From positions 53,101 through 117,100 of the forward strand of contig CASEFA010000009.1 in the NCBI GenBank assembly GCA_949287095.1: a stretch of 64,000 bases of DNA, written 5' to 3'. Made by a program: the position numbers and the translations under genes. The stretch is from an uncultured Bacillota bacterium. GTDB lineage: Bacteria > Bacillota > Clostridia > Peptostreptococcales > Anaerovoracaceae. The stretch's first letter is position 1. Every line of letters starts with the position of its first letter. Below the pieces are notes generated by a model. The model saw only the letters and a program-made list of their open reading frames with translations, ran no database searches and was not told the origin of the DNA. Below, piece after piece: positions 51,705 through 60,957 of this stretch.

Positions 51705-53221
51705 GCCTGGTGCCCTCCAATCGTCTGGTTTCGCTCTCTGGCGGTTGCCCCATCCTCCAGGTTCATACCTTTGAGGATGGCATTCTTTCCGAACTTCTTT
51801 TTAATCCTAAGCATGATCTTCTGAATCTTCCGCTCCCGAGCGTGCTCAGCCTCATACTCCGCCTGTTGCTCCTCCCTCGCCACATAGTCGGTGAAAAGAT
51901 CCAGCTGCTCGGTCTCGTCCTGCTTGGGCGCTTCATCTTCACGAAGCAGGCGATTGGCACTGATGCTGAGACGGCGGATCAGCAGAGTCCTATCCACGAT
52001 TCGGTCATAGAGAGTAGTGACGGCTTCCAGCAGGTCGTTTGCCGAAGAGGTATAGGAGAAGTTCTCCGTCCCCACTGCATGCTTGGGGATCTTTCGTCCG
52101 TAGCGATCCGTGGTGACCGCTCCGGTATAAGCCGCGGTGCCCTGTGTGAATACCAGATTTTCAATATCATAGCCTACGGTCAGCACCAGCTGATTGGTGA
52201 CCAGCCCCTTGTCCACCAGATCCAACGCCAGTGCATCCGCCATCTCCCGGACAACCAGTCGCGCCTTGTCAAAGGAATAGGGGCACTGGAGTACCTGACC
52301 GGAAACAATGCTCTTATTTTCGGGCTTATATGCCTTTACATCCGCTATGGTACAGGGTTCCCAGCCCCAGGCATGATCAATGAGCAGCTCTGCGTTGACT
52401 CCAAAGAGCCGATAGAGCATCTCCTCATTGTGATAGTCTGTCGGTTTCCCGATGGAGCAACGGGCAATATCACCCATGGTGTATAGGCCATGGGCTTCCA
52501 GCTTGGTGGCATAGCCTCTGCCAATCCTCCAAAAATCCGTAAGCGGACGATGGGTCCAGAGCAGTTGCCGATATGTCATCTCGTTAAGTTTGGCGATCCG
52601 TACCCCATCCTTGTCTGGATGGACATGCTTTGCCACAATATCCATGGCGATTTTAGCCAAATAGAGGTTGGGACCCATTCCAGCGGCAGCAGTGATCCCG
52701 GTGGTTTTTAAGATATCCAGAATAATTGTTCGTGCTAAATCCCTGGCAGTCATCTTGTAGGTATCCAAATAGTTGGTGACATCCATGAACACCTCATCGA
52801 TGGAGTACGGGAAAATATCCTCGGGCGCCAGATATTTCAGATACACACCATATATCTTGGTACTCCAGTCAATATAATGTGCCATCCGGGGCGGAGCGAC
52901 AATATAGTCCAACGCCAGGGATGGATCGTTCTGTACCTCCGGATCGTTCCAGGACGAGCCGGTCAGCTGCCGGCCGGGGGCTGCCTGCCTGCGTCTGGCA
53001 TTGACTTCCGCCACCTTCTGTACCACCTCAAAGAGCCGTGCCCGTCCCGAGATACCATAGGCTTTCAAGGATGGAGTGACCGCCAGGCAGATGGTCTTTT
53101 CCGTGCGGCGAAGATCTGCCACCACAAGATTGGTGGTCATTGGGTCCAATCCTCGCTCTACACACTCCACGCTTGCGTAAAAACTTTTCAAATCGCAGCA
53201 GATGTAGGTCCGTTCCTTCAT
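51701..53221 (-). CDS. Y-family DNA polymerase (UmuC/DinB type)
   Basis: The 506-residue polymerase begins ICCDLKSFYASVECVERG with the first catalytic Asp and has the second acidic site in YSIDEVFMDVTNYL. An HhH region (GRGYATKLEAHGLYTMGD) and a little-finger domain follow. It should carry out translesion synthesis. The pairing with YolD is usual on Firmicutes ICEs and plasmids. No LexA box is evident upstream; a 12-bp hairpin (53330-53362) separates it from the previous gene. Confidence 0.9.
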   Translation of the reverse strand: MKERTYICCDLKSFYASVECVERGLDPMTTNLVVADLRRTEKTICLAVTPSLKAYGISGRARLFEVVQKVAEVNARRRQAAPGRQLTGSSWNDPEVQNDPSLALDYIVAPPRMAHYIDWSTKIYGVYLKYLAPEDIFPYSIDEVFMDVTNYLDTYKMTARDLARTIILDILKTTGITAAAGMGPNLYLAKIAMDIVAKHVHPDKDGVRIAKLNEMTYRQLLWTHRPLTDFWRIGRGYATKLEAHGLYTMGDIARCSIGKPTDYHNEEMLYRLFGVNAELLIDHAWGWEPCTIADVKAYKPENKSIVSGQVLQCPYSFDKARLVVREMADALALDLVDKGLVTNQLVLTVGYDIENLVFTQGTAAYTGAVTTDRYGRKIPKHAVGTENFSYTSSANDLLEAVTTLYDRIVDRTLLIRRLSISANRLLREDEAPKQDETEQLDLFTDYVAREEQQAEYEAEHARERKIQKIMLRIKKKFGKNAILKGMNLEDGATARERNQTIGGHQA

Positions 53222-53329
53222 ACCTGGCTCACTTCCTTTCTCCGTATAGTCTTTCCTGCTTGTGCAAGGTTATTGTACCACATAAGAGATTTTCAGTCCA
53301 TTTTGAATCTGGGAGTCTCCACTCAAAGC

Positions 53330-53362
53330 CAACAGCGGATGGTCATATACCACCCGCTGTTG
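53330..53362. terminator. Hairpin between metallophosphoesterase and polymerase genes
   Basis: CAACAGCGG (53330-53338) pairs with CCGCTGTTG (53354-53362), with an inner GGT/ACC. TTTT follows on the plus strand; on the minus strand there is no T run, so termination in the coding direction is uncertain. Confidence 0.4.
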
Positions 53363-53365
53363 ATT

Positions 53366-54112
53366 TTAAAGCTCTAATCCGGAGATTTGCTCCCACTGGA
53401 GAATGTATCTATCATCGATGATCCGATTGTCATGGTAGTGTCCGAAGAACCAGTATATAAACTGGCACCGCTGATTGACCATGTCCAGAAAATTGGTGAG
53501 TTGATCACTTCCATAGGAGGGGTCGATTTTCCGCACGATACTGCTGGGACCGCAGTGGGTTAGGATGCAGTCTACTTTCCAATTCATTCGGTCCAAACTG
53601 CTCAGTGCGTCTGCGTATTCTTGACTGTTGGGCATTTCTTCCGCCCACCAGCTCACGCCCTTGACTCGGAACATGGCCCGCATTCGGCGCAGCAGCCAAT
53701 ACCGCTGTTCAAAGTCAGGCTCTTTGGGATCGAGGATGCCATCCCGAATATCGTGGGAGGACGCCCCGCCCATCGTGAACCAAGTGAGGCCGCCGAAGGT
53801 GAATACCTGCCCCCGCATCAGATGGAGGATATTCTCCCTCACCTCGTGTACCCGGCCTCCATGCCATTCTTTTTCCGGCAGGGCATTCAGTAGGTCGAAA
53901 TTCTCGTGGTTTCCATCCACAAACAGGGTGGTGAAGGGTTTGCCGGACAGCCAGTCCAGCCAATACCAGTCTTTTGGGCCTCCGTCCCACAGCCCTCCGA
54001 AATCGCCGGTGATGATGACATAGTCCTCGCGGCTCATGTGCTTTTGCGGCGGAAAATATTTGTTTCCGAACCTCTGGAATCCACCGTGGGTATCGCCAGT
54101 GATATAAATCAT
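53366..54112 (-). CDS. Metallophosphoesterase (calcineurin-like)
   Basis: The 248-residue protein shows the metallophosphoesterase motifs in order: YITGDTHGGF, IITGDFGGLW, FVDGNHENFD, ILTHCGPSS and FGHYHDN. Substrate unknown; candidates are nucleotides, nucleic acids or phosphoproteins. Its start overlaps the end of the large recombinase gene, so it is co-expressed with the integration module. Confidence 0.88.
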   Translation of the reverse strand: MIYITGDTHGGFQRFGNKYFPPQKHMSREDYVIITGDFGGLWDGGPKDWYWLDWLSGKPFTTLFVDGNHENFDLLNALPEKEWHGGRVHEVRENILHLMRGQVFTFGGLTWFTMGGASSHDIRDGILDPKEPDFEQRYWLLRRMRAMFRVKGVSWWAEEMPNSQEYADALSSLDRMNWKVDCILTHCGPSSIVRKIDPSYGSDQLTNFLDMVNQRCQFIYWFFGHYHDNRIIDDRYILQWEQISGLEL

Positions 54113-55758
54113 GCGGTCTGCCTCCTTTGCATGGCCTGGGTGATCTCCGTTCCGTCCTTGAAGCAGATGAGCAGGCTGTCCTTATCCAGCACCTTGATGT
54201 TGCTGACCAGCTGTCTGACCGTAAGTTCATCAAAGTCTGTGAGTGCGCCGCAACTCTGTTCCAGCTCCACATCCAGTTCCGCCAGCCTTTCTTCGAAGGC
54301 TGCTGCGCCCCGCTGTTCCTTTTCCAGCTCCGCTTTTTTTGCCATGAGCTTGGTCTTGGCCATGTTGACCTGTCGGAGCTCCTCATCGTAGTCGGTACAG
54401 TCGGCACCGGCGCTGACGATCAGTTGGAACAGCTCCAGCTGGCGCTCCTGCAGGTTTCGGATTTGAAGCTCCACAGCGGGCAGGCTCAGTGTCTGTTCTT
54501 CTCCCGCCAAGACAGCCGAAATACTGGCTTTCACCGCATTTCTGGCTACCTGCGTCTGGAATAATTCATTCATGGCGAAGATAACAGCGTCATGGATGTC
54601 TCCCTCATCCAGGGTAGGGGAATGTTTGCATATCTTCCGGCCATGCTCCAAGCGGTTCTGACACCGCCAGACCACCCGCTTGACCCCTTTCTGGGTCCAG
54701 ATCACCCGGCGGTAAGGGCTTCCGCATTCCCCGCAGACCAGCAGCTCGCTGAGTACATACTTTCCGCAGTATTTCCCCAGCTGCGTCTTGGCTTTGGAGG
54801 ATGTTTTCTTGAGACTGGACCGGCGGGCCAGCTCCTCCTGCACCTTTTGGAAGGTTCCCCGGTCAATGATGGCCGGATGGCAGTCATGGACATAGTATTT
54901 GGGCAGTTCTCCGTTGTTGATCCGCTTTTCTCTGGTGAACAGGTCCGCGATGTAGGTTTTCTGGAGGAGGGCGTCACCAATGTATTTTTCATTGCAGAGC
55001 ATCTTCTGGATCACGCTGTCATGCCATACCGTTTTTCCGGTCGCTGTTTTGATCCCATCCGTCATCAGATCTGTGGTGATCTGCCGGACGCTGTGTCCCA
55101 GCAGAAACCGGGAGAAGATGCGCCGCACAACGGCCGCCTGTTCCGGGTCGATCTCCGGCTGGCCATCCGCTCCCCAGCGGTAGCCGAGGAAGTTTTTGCA
55201 GTGGTAGTAGACCTTGCCATCCTTGAAGTTTTTCCGGTGTCCCCACTTCACATTGCCGCTGAGGGATTCACTTTCCGCCTGGGCCTGGCTCATCATGAAG
55301 GTGAGGATCATCTCGTTATCCATGAAGAGGGTGTTCACATTCTCTTTCTCGAAGTAAACTCCCACGCCATGCCGTTTCAGGCGGCGGACATAGTTCAGGC
55401 CATCCAGAGTGTTGCGGCAGAACCGGGATACCGATTTGGTGATGACAAGATCAATTTTGCCACGCTCGCAGTCCCGGATCATTTGGAGAAAATCCTTTCG
55501 CTTCTTGGCCGATGTGCCGGTAATGCCCTCATCGGCGTAGAGGCGAACCATCGTCCAATCCGGATTTGCATCGATTTTTTCCGTATAGTATTCGATTTGG
55601 GCCTCGTAACTGGAGAGTTGCTCCTCCTTATCGGTCGACACCCGGCAGTAAGGCGCGACCCGCAGGTGCTTTTTTCGGAGATCCCGTTCCGCCATCTGAG
55701 GGTCAGCTGGGATCATGGTGACCAGTTTAGGGGTCGGGGTGGTTTGCTGTATGTTCAT
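54109..55758 (-). CDS. Large serine recombinase
   Basis: The 549-residue protein has an N-terminal resolvase domain with the catalytic Ser in PYCRVSTDKEEQLSSYEAQI. It also has a recombinase domain, a zinc ribbon (LLVCGECGSPYRRVI, with a later CQNRLEHGRKIC) and a C-terminal coiled coil (VNMAKTKLMAKKAELEKEQR). Such enzymes integrate and excise elements at short att cores. The ATG at 55758 follows AAGGAG; a GTG at 55767 touches the SD. First of three recombinase genes by position, last in transcription. Confidence 0.93.
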   Translation of the reverse strand: MNIQQTTPTPKLVTMIPADPQMAERDLRKKHLRVAPYCRVSTDKEEQLSSYEAQIEYYTEKIDANPDWTMVRLYADEGITGTSAKKRKDFLQMIRDCERGKIDLVITKSVSRFCRNTLDGLNYVRRLKRHGVGVYFEKENVNTLFMDNEMILTFMMSQAQAESESLSGNVKWGHRKNFKDGKVYYHCKNFLGYRWGADGQPEIDPEQAAVVRRIFSRFLLGHSVRQITTDLMTDGIKTATGKTVWHDSVIQKMLCNEKYIGDALLQKTYIADLFTREKRINNGELPKYYVHDCHPAIIDRGTFQKVQEELARRSSLKKTSSKAKTQLGKYCGKYVLSELLVCGECGSPYRRVIWTQKGVKRVVWRCQNRLEHGRKICKHSPTLDEGDIHDAVIFAMNELFQTQVARNAVKASISAVLAGEEQTLSLPAVELQIRNLQERQLELFQLIVSAGADCTDYDEELRQVNMAKTKLMAKKAELEKEQRGAAAFEERLAELDVELEQSCGALTDFDELTVRQLVSNIKVLDKDSLLICFKDGTEITQAMQRRQTA

Positions 55759-55773
55759 GAGGCACACTCCTTT

Positions 55774-56598
55774 TTATCGGTTTGGATATAAGCTAATCTC
55801 TCCGCCTTTGCCGATGGATACCTGGGCGATTACCGCCCCGAAAAGCTCCCACAGAGCTTCTTCATCCTCCGGATTCCGTTCCAGCTTTTGCCGAAGCAGC
55901 GCCAGCCTATGGGCTGGTGTGGGGTCGCTCAGGCCGGCATACCGTTCGGCAGCAGCGGCCATGATCAGTGTTTTCATATATTCTGCATTGATATCTGCCC
56001 TGTTAAAGCAGAGAGCCAGTTCATTCTCAATGCGGAGGGCATCCGTTGAAGCTGGGGCAGCTTGGGGTAGTTGGATGCGCTCGGGGAATTTTGCCAGCTC
56101 TTTGAGCTTCTGAATCACCAGCTCCAGAATGATACTGTCGTCAAGATATATGCTGCAGCCACACTCCGGATTTTTACACCGCCAGCATGGGCGGCCATGG
56201 GATTTGGTATCCCGTGCCATCTTTTCCCCGCAGAGGGCGCAGACCGCTTTGTCACGTATGGGGAGGATCTCGCTTGGGCAGGGGGCATAGGTATTCTGTT
56301 CTCCCCGCCGCAGGCGGACGGCGAGGAATTCCTCGTCTGCTATCAGCCGAGGATAGCCATCCAGCCCCAGATACCGCTCGTTCTCCAATATCCGTTTGAC
56401 CATGTGCTTATTCCACTGGGCAGTATGTTGATGGTAGCGCACACCTTGCTGGGCCATCTCGTCAGCGATTTGGTTATAGGAACTGCCCAGCAGGTAGTGG
56501 GAGAAGATATACCTTACAGACTCTGCTTCCTCTGGGTGACAGGTGATTCTGCCATTCTGAATCTGGTACCCAAATGGTGTTTTTCTTTGCCACGCCAT
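55774..56598 (-). CDS. Recombinase-family protein lacking the catalytic domain
   Basis: The 274-residue protein begins directly in the recombinase domain (TPFGYQIQNGRITCHPEEAE), followed by a zinc ribbon (KAVCALCGEKMARDTK, CWRCKNPECGC) and a helical tail. The catalytic Ser domain is missing, yet the gene has a clean start abutting the previous stop (taaATG), so it is probably not a random truncation. It may act as a DNA-binding partner or directionality factor for the flanking recombinases. Confidence 0.85.
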   Translation of the reverse strand: MAWQRKTPFGYQIQNGRITCHPEEAESVRYIFSHYLLGSSYNQIADEMAQQGVRYHQHTAQWNKHMVKRILENERYLGLDGYPRLIADEEFLAVRLRRGEQNTYAPCPSEILPIRDKAVCALCGEKMARDTKSHGRPCWRCKNPECGCSIYLDDSIILELVIQKLKELAKFPERIQLPQAAPASTDALRIENELALCFNRADINAEYMKTLIMAAAAERYAGLSDPTPAHRLALLRQKLERNPEDEEALWELFGAVIAQVSIGKGGEISLYPNR

Positions 56599-58188
56599 TT
56601 ACCGAATCATCCTTTCTATGCTTTCCGACAGCTCCAGCCCATTCAGTAGGCGGAATTTTAACCGTGTCGGGCTGATAATGGTGATCCGCTCAATCAGTTC
56701 TCTGAACAGATCCGAGGTGACCTCATCCAGCCATTCTGGACTGTCTGTCAGATACTCCAGCATTCGCTCCGTTTCCTGAATCTGCCGGTCTTCACCGGCA
56801 GTCTCCAGAAGACGGCGACGGAGCTTTCTAAGCTCTCGCAGCTTGTGTTCGATCTCGTCCATCTGAGATAAATAGAGAGCAGAATCTACATATCCTTTCG
56901 ACTTCAGCCGGACAAGGACGAGATTCTGCTCTGAGATACGGGCTATTTCATTGTCAATATCGCTGATTTTACGGTTGGAGCGTAGCTCCCGTTCCCGCAG
57001 TTCCTGAAGTTGGGTGAGGACGGGCCGAAGGACGGTTTCCAGTCCCAGTTTCAGCTTGTGATAGAGCCGCAGAACCGCCGCAGTGATTTCCAACTCGGAA
57101 ATCTGAGGAATGGGGCAGTCTGCCTTGTCACTATCATGACGGCGGCAGACCCAGTATGTTTTCCCACCCGTGACCTTCTTGCGGCAGAGAGAGCCACATT
57201 CCCCACAGTAAATGCGCTTACTATAGAGGGTTTCCCGTCGCTGTCGGACAGTCCCTCGAAATTGCCCATTTCGGAAGGACATCAGCTTCTGTACACGCTG
57301 GAAATCCTCGCTACTTACAATGGCCGGGTGACTGTGCTCCACAAAATAACGAGGTTTTTGGCCGCGGTTTCGAACCTGCTGGAATGGTATCGTATCTGTG
57401 GCATAGCTCTTTTGCCAAATCATATTCCCGGTATACGAGATGTTTGTCAGAATGTAGGCCACCGTACTGGGATACCACTTTTCGCGGTTCCGCCCCCGAT
57501 CCACTCCAAGCTGGTTCAGTTCTTTGGCGATGTCATCCTTTCCTTGGCCGCTCAAATAAGCCGAGAATATGCGGCGGACCACCTCGGCTTCCTCCGGCAC
57601 GATCTCCAGATCCCTTCCAGCCAGCCGGTATCCATAGGGAACGGAGGGTGGGACGAACAGCCCATTTTCCATCCGCATACGGACGCTGAACCGCATATTA
57701 CTGGAGTGGCTGGTGGATTCCATCTGGGCAAACGCTCCATAGATCTGGGCGATCTGTTCCGAGGTCATCTTCCCGGTATCGATGTTCTCCTTTTCAAAGT
57801 GGATGGAGATGCCCAGCCGGAGCAGTTCCCGCACAAACTGGATGTATTCCTGTGTGTTGCGGGCGAAGCGTGAAATGGACTTGCAGAGAACCCGGTCAAT
57901 TTTTCCTTCCCGGCAGTCGGCCATCATCCGGTTAAACTCATCCCGGTTTCTGGCTTCCAACCCGGAGATGCCCTCGTCGGCGTAGATGTCCACCATCTCC
58001 CATTCCTCTTTTCCCGCGATGTGCTTAGAATAGAAGTCGACTTGGGCGATGTAGGAGTTTACCTGATCTTCAGAGTCACTGCTGACTCTGGCGTAGGCCG
58101 CTACCCTCAGCTTTGCTTTTTCAGGGACTCGTGGATCGATCACGGTGACCCGCGGAGTATTTGTAGCGGTTATGTTTGTTGCGGTCAT
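56599..58188 (-). CDS. Large serine recombinase
   Basis: The 529-residue protein has a catalytic N-terminus (RVAAYARVSSDSEDQVNSYIAQ), a recombinase domain (VPYGYRLAGRDLEIVPEEAE), a zinc ribbon (RIYCGECGSLCRKKVTGGKT, WVCRRHDSDKADCP) and a coiled coil. It is the promoter-proximal gene of the recombinase trio. The two full-length enzymes differ considerably, and both may be needed for movement of the element. Confidence 0.93.
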   Translation of the reverse strand: MTATNITATNTPRVTVIDPRVPEKAKLRVAAYARVSSDSEDQVNSYIAQVDFYSKHIAGKEEWEMVDIYADEGISGLEARNRDEFNRMMADCREGKIDRVLCKSISRFARNTQEYIQFVRELLRLGISIHFEKENIDTGKMTSEQIAQIYGAFAQMESTSHSSNMRFSVRMRMENGLFVPPSVPYGYRLAGRDLEIVPEEAEVVRRIFSAYLSGQGKDDIAKELNQLGVDRGRNREKWYPSTVAYILTNISYTGNMIWQKSYATDTIPFQQVRNRGQKPRYFVEHSHPAIVSSEDFQRVQKLMSFRNGQFRGTVRQRRETLYSKRIYCGECGSLCRKKVTGGKTYWVCRRHDSDKADCPIPQISELEITAAVLRLYHKLKLGLETVLRPVLTQLQELRERELRSNRKISDIDNEIARISEQNLVLVRLKSKGYVDSALYLSQMDEIEHKLRELRKLRRRLLETAGEDRQIQETERMLEYLTDSPEWLDEVTSDLFRELIERITIISPTRLKFRLLNGLELSESIERMIR

Positions 58189-58310
58189 ATCTTTTTTGAC
58201 CTCCTTTCAGCAACACACACTACCACAGCCCTTCCGCAATAGCTATTACCAACACCAACGAAAAAGGAGCAGGAAAACTGGGTAATAAGCTATTCTCGTA
58301 CAGAGCCTAT

Positions 58311-58466
58311 TCATGCGAACAACAGCGTGGGGCGGAGTTTTCGTTCCAGCTCGGTGCGGGACTTCTCTGCCTCCTCCATGGTCAGCAGGCCCTTTTCGGT
58401 GAGCTGCCCCAGCAGCTTCAGTGCAGAAAGAAATACAAGGTTATCTCGAAGTTCTGTCTTGGTCAT
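58311..58466 (-). CDS. 51-residue conserved-looking small protein
   Basis: A short minus-strand frame begins with GGAGGGTGTTTT before ATG 58466. It encodes MTKTELRDNLVFLSALKLLG, then QLTEKGLLTMEEAEKSRTEL and ERKLRPTLLFA. The LTEKGLLTMEEAEKSR part resembles SHOCT-like oligomerisation segments. It sits between the toxin gene and the recombinases and probably shares their transcript. Confidence 0.7.
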   Translation of the reverse strand: MTKTELRDNLVFLSALKLLGQLTEKGLLTMEEAEKSRTELERKLRPTLLFA

Positions 58467-58577
58467 AAAACACCCTCCTGTTATGGGGGGCCGTTCACCG
58501 GAGCCGATGAACGGCCCCGGTAGTCTATCGTTTGGTCTATCTTCATGGGTATAAGTTGTCCAGAATACCGGGCAAAC

Positions 58578-58958
58578 TCAAACTGTGTTATAGCTTGACA
58601 GAAGTCCAACACTGACCTCCAGTGCATGGTCGATCTTAAGCATTTGCGCTTTCCCCAATGAACCGACCTTATCCATCAGTCTGCTCTTGTCAAGTGTGCG
58701 AAGCTGCTCCAGCAGAATAATGGAATCGCGGTAGAGTCCAGGCACCGAACTATTCAGGCTTACATGAGTCGGGAGCCTGGGTTTGTGCCTCTGGCCGGTG
58801 ATGGCGGCTACAATCACAGTGGGGCTGTGCCGGTTGCCAACGTTGTTCTGCAAAATGAGCACTGGACGGATACCGCCTTGCTCAGACCCAATCACCGGCC
58901 GCAGGTCAGCATAGTAAATATCGCCGCGGCTGATCTCCTGACTGCAATATGTTTTCAC
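58578..58958 (-). CDS. PemK/MazF-family toxin-like protein
   Basis: The 126-residue protein has the MazF fold pattern: ISRGDIYYADLRPVIGSEQGGIRP, VLILQNN, VIVAAITGQ and DSIILLEQLRTLDKSRL. Such proteins are ribosome-independent mRNA endonucleases. GTG 58958 is preferred (GGAGG eight bases before). No antitoxin-like frame is visible immediately upstream, which is unusual for a toxin gene. Confidence 0.88.
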   Translation of the reverse strand: MKTYCSQEISRGDIYYADLRPVIGSEQGGIRPVLILQNNVGNRHSPTVIVAAITGQRHKPRLPTHVSLNSSVPGLYRDSIILLEQLRTLDKSRLMDKVGSLGKAQMLKIDHALEVSVGLLSSYNTV

Positions 58959-58967
58959 GGGATACAC

Positions 58968-59563
58968 CTCCTCAACATCTTTGGCTTAATACCACAAACA
59001 TAGGGACCGCCTCTACATCTCCCGTATCTGGTCGGAACGGCTGCACACACGGCATATTCCTGTCAATAATGGGTTTTGGATAGAAGCGATCCCCATGGCT
59101 TCTGATATTAAGACTTTACATTTGTGTTGTCTTTCTGATGCGCTCGTATTCGACACTACTTCCCCAAGCGCAGAACCAGCGAATACAATGCTGGCTCATA
59201 GGGCGATTAGTCTGAACCACGGCTGGCTTCACCGTGTCCTGACGGAATCATTGCGATACAGCTTGCCATCGGCTGTTTTATGAACGGATGGACCCGCTTG
59301 GCACCTTATTTGGCCGTCGTTGATAGGCGCTTTTGCAGTCGAGCTTTCGAACTCTTTTTCAGTAAACATTTTCTTCGAGTCGATCCGCAGCACCTACAGG
59401 TGGTCTTGGCGCATCCTCCAAAGTCGCTTGCCCCTGGTCAAGGGGCCCCGGCAGGAAAGTATTCAGACAATCGGATATTCAGTTTTCAAGGAGCGCGGGG
59501 GGCAGATAAATTGACCCCCTCACTACTAAGCCGAGTTCGTGAGAGGGTTGAGAACCAAATTTT
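58968..59563. other. 596-bp gap with one weak small frame
   Basis: No recognisable gene is present. A 46-codon minus-strand frame (59229-59369, MFTEKEFESSTAKAPINDGQ and so on) is possible but lacks a good SD. A G-run/C-run inverted repeat (GGGGGCAG...TTGACCCCC, about 59498-59519) lies 40 bp from the sigma-like gene and may be its terminator or a transfer-related structure. Confidence 0.4.
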
Positions 59564-59986
59564 TTATTTTGCTTTCATCATGCTCCTGAGTTTATCTAAG
59601 ACCTTCTGACGGCGCTTGTTGACACCCTTCTGAGAAATGCCAATCTGCTTCGCATATTCCCGCTCTGTCAGGCATTCAAAATATAGCGCCTGTATCAACT
59701 CCCTATCCTGGGCAGGAAGCATGGCAAGTTGATAATGCAGTTCTTCGCACAGAATACTGCAAATGGCGGAATCCTCAACTCGTTCAGCGTTCCTATCAGG
59801 GAGCATCTCCTCGCCCAGCAGCTCATCTGTGTCCAGATCGCTATATAAAACCTTGCCGTTGCGCGTATCCTTCTCGTCCAGGGTGCGAGTGTGGCGTTCG
59901 ATGCTGTAATATGCGTGATACACTTCTTTGCTGACGTCCACCAAGATTCCATCTACCCGAATCCTGTATTTTCTTTCTTCTGCCAT
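59564..59986 (-). CDS. Sigma-70-like factor of the element
   Basis: The 140-residue protein ends with a region-4 helix-turn-helix (MLPAQDRELIQALYFECLTE, REYAKQIGISQKGVNKRRQK). Its N-terminal part is short (YRIRVDGILVDVSKEVYHAYY) and acidic. Similar small factors occur on clostridial conjugative elements and may drive element promoters. A 44-bp dyad lies before its start. Confidence 0.82.
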   Translation of the reverse strand: MAEERKYRIRVDGILVDVSKEVYHAYYSIERHTRTLDEKDTRNGKVLYSDLDTDELLGEEMLPDRNAERVEDSAICSILCEELHYQLAMLPAQDRELIQALYFECLTEREYAKQIGISQKGVNKRRQKVLDKLRSMMKAK

Positions 59987-60313
59987 GTGGCAAACCTCCG
60001 TAGCTTCAAGATTTTGATTGGTGAATCAAAACCTCGGAGCTACAGCTACGGGTACTTGGCAGTGAACGCCTCCCAGCGCATGCCGGCCCTCCTAATGCCG
60101 GGCAGAAAAAAAGCCGGGGGCGTTATAACGCCCTCCGGCTCATTCCTGCCGCCATATTTGCGGCAGGAATGAAAAAGGACCCGGTCACCGCGGAAAGCGG
60201 TGTCGAGTCCTTATGTTAAGTATTCAAATTTTAGAGCATACCTGCCACTGTAGCCAGTATAGCAGGTTCAAAATCGGAAGGGAGTAGGGATTCCGTCGGG
60301 GATGTATCGGGCT
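59987..60313. other. Non-coding region with a stack of hairpins
   Basis: The region has a dyad (GTAGCT/AGCTAC at 60000-60043 enclosing TTTTGATT/AATCAAAA), then a 29-bp near-palindrome (60112-60140), a CATTCCTGCCGC/GCGGCAGGAATG stem (60141-60171) and an AAGGAC/GTCCTT stem with inner ACCGC/GCGGT (60175-60213). No gene is seen. Confidence 0.6.
60104..60140 (-). terminator. Terminator downstream of the 178-residue gene
   Basis: On the minus strand AGCCGGAGGGCGTT pairs with AACGCCCCCGGCT, and seven T follow. Confidence 0.8.
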
Positions 60314-60850
60314 TTAGTCGGGATAAAGTCGGGGCATCCCATCCATCAATTCAGGGATAACATAGCCAAACAGACAGATAGAAAACAGATAAATCGCCTC
60401 CTTTTTTCGGTCATAAAACACGCTGCGCTCCATATTCAACTCATCCAGAAGCTCTTTTTCAGTACTGTTGAAACGGTAAATGAATTGCTTGCTGAGGATC
60501 TCATAGTACAACTCTCCTCGATCTGGATACCGCTTCAGGCGTAGTAATGCACGATTGATTACATCTACCAGCATTTGGCTTTGGATAACGCAGCAGACCT
60601 TCTCCTCAAAATCCTGCAAATCTATATCTGGAGCAAAGTTCTCCAGATAGCATAGTCCGGTACTCAGGTCCTGATCGCCCAATTCCCAGGCATACTCCTG
60701 GAGCTCTTGGGCTCGCTCACTCAACACCCAGACAACATCCCGATAAATTTTGAGAATCAACTTGCTCTTATGAAAAGCCACCGTGCTGTCCAGACCAAGT
60801 GATGAAAGTCTGCTGTGGCATTTGCGGATCGTTGCACTCTCTTTCCTCAT
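60314..60850 (-). CDS. Unrecognised element protein with C-terminal HTH-like region
   Basis: The 178-residue, Leu/Glu-rich protein is probably all helical. Its last third (FIYRFNSTEKELLDELNMER, SVFYDRKKEAIYLFSICLFG) resembles sigma region 4 or ArpU-type late regulators. The ATG at 60850 follows AAGGAGG; an open frame extends to 60895. An 18-bp operator (60867-60884) lies directly before the SD, matching the one before the XRE gene, so it is probably a repressor target. Confidence 0.65.
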   Translation of the reverse strand: MRKESATIRKCHSRLSSLGLDSTVAFHKSKLILKIYRDVVWVLSERAQELQEYAWELGDQDLSTGLCYLENFAPDIDLQDFEEKVCCVIQSQMLVDVINRALLRLKRYPDRGELYYEILSKQFIYRFNSTEKELLDELNMERSVFYDRKKEAIYLFSICLFGYVIPELMDGMPRLYPD

Positions 60851-60866
60851 GGTTTCCTCCTTCCTT

Positions 60867-60884
60867 GTTCGCTGGCCAGCGAAC
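60867..60884. promoter_or_regulatory. Operator palindrome, copy 1
   Basis: GTTCGCTGGCCAGCGAAC is a perfect 18-bp palindrome just upstream of the SD of the 178-residue gene. The arms are identical to copy 2 at 61972-61989. Confidence 0.85.
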
Positions 60885-60957
60885 ATTTTGGGCATAAAAA
60901 CTTACCAGGGGCAGGTATAGGGTCCTGGTGAGGACCCTATATCCAAGGCACCCTTAT

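Noticed and set aside
54592..55791. 399-codon plus-strand frame
   Set aside because: Antisense to the large serine recombinase, which has all expected domains.
57010..57873. 287-codon plus-strand frame
   Set aside because: Antisense to another serine recombinase; no recognisable protein.
59280..59609. 109-codon plus-strand frame
   Set aside because: It runs into the 3' end of the sigma-like gene, lacks an SD and shows no family features.
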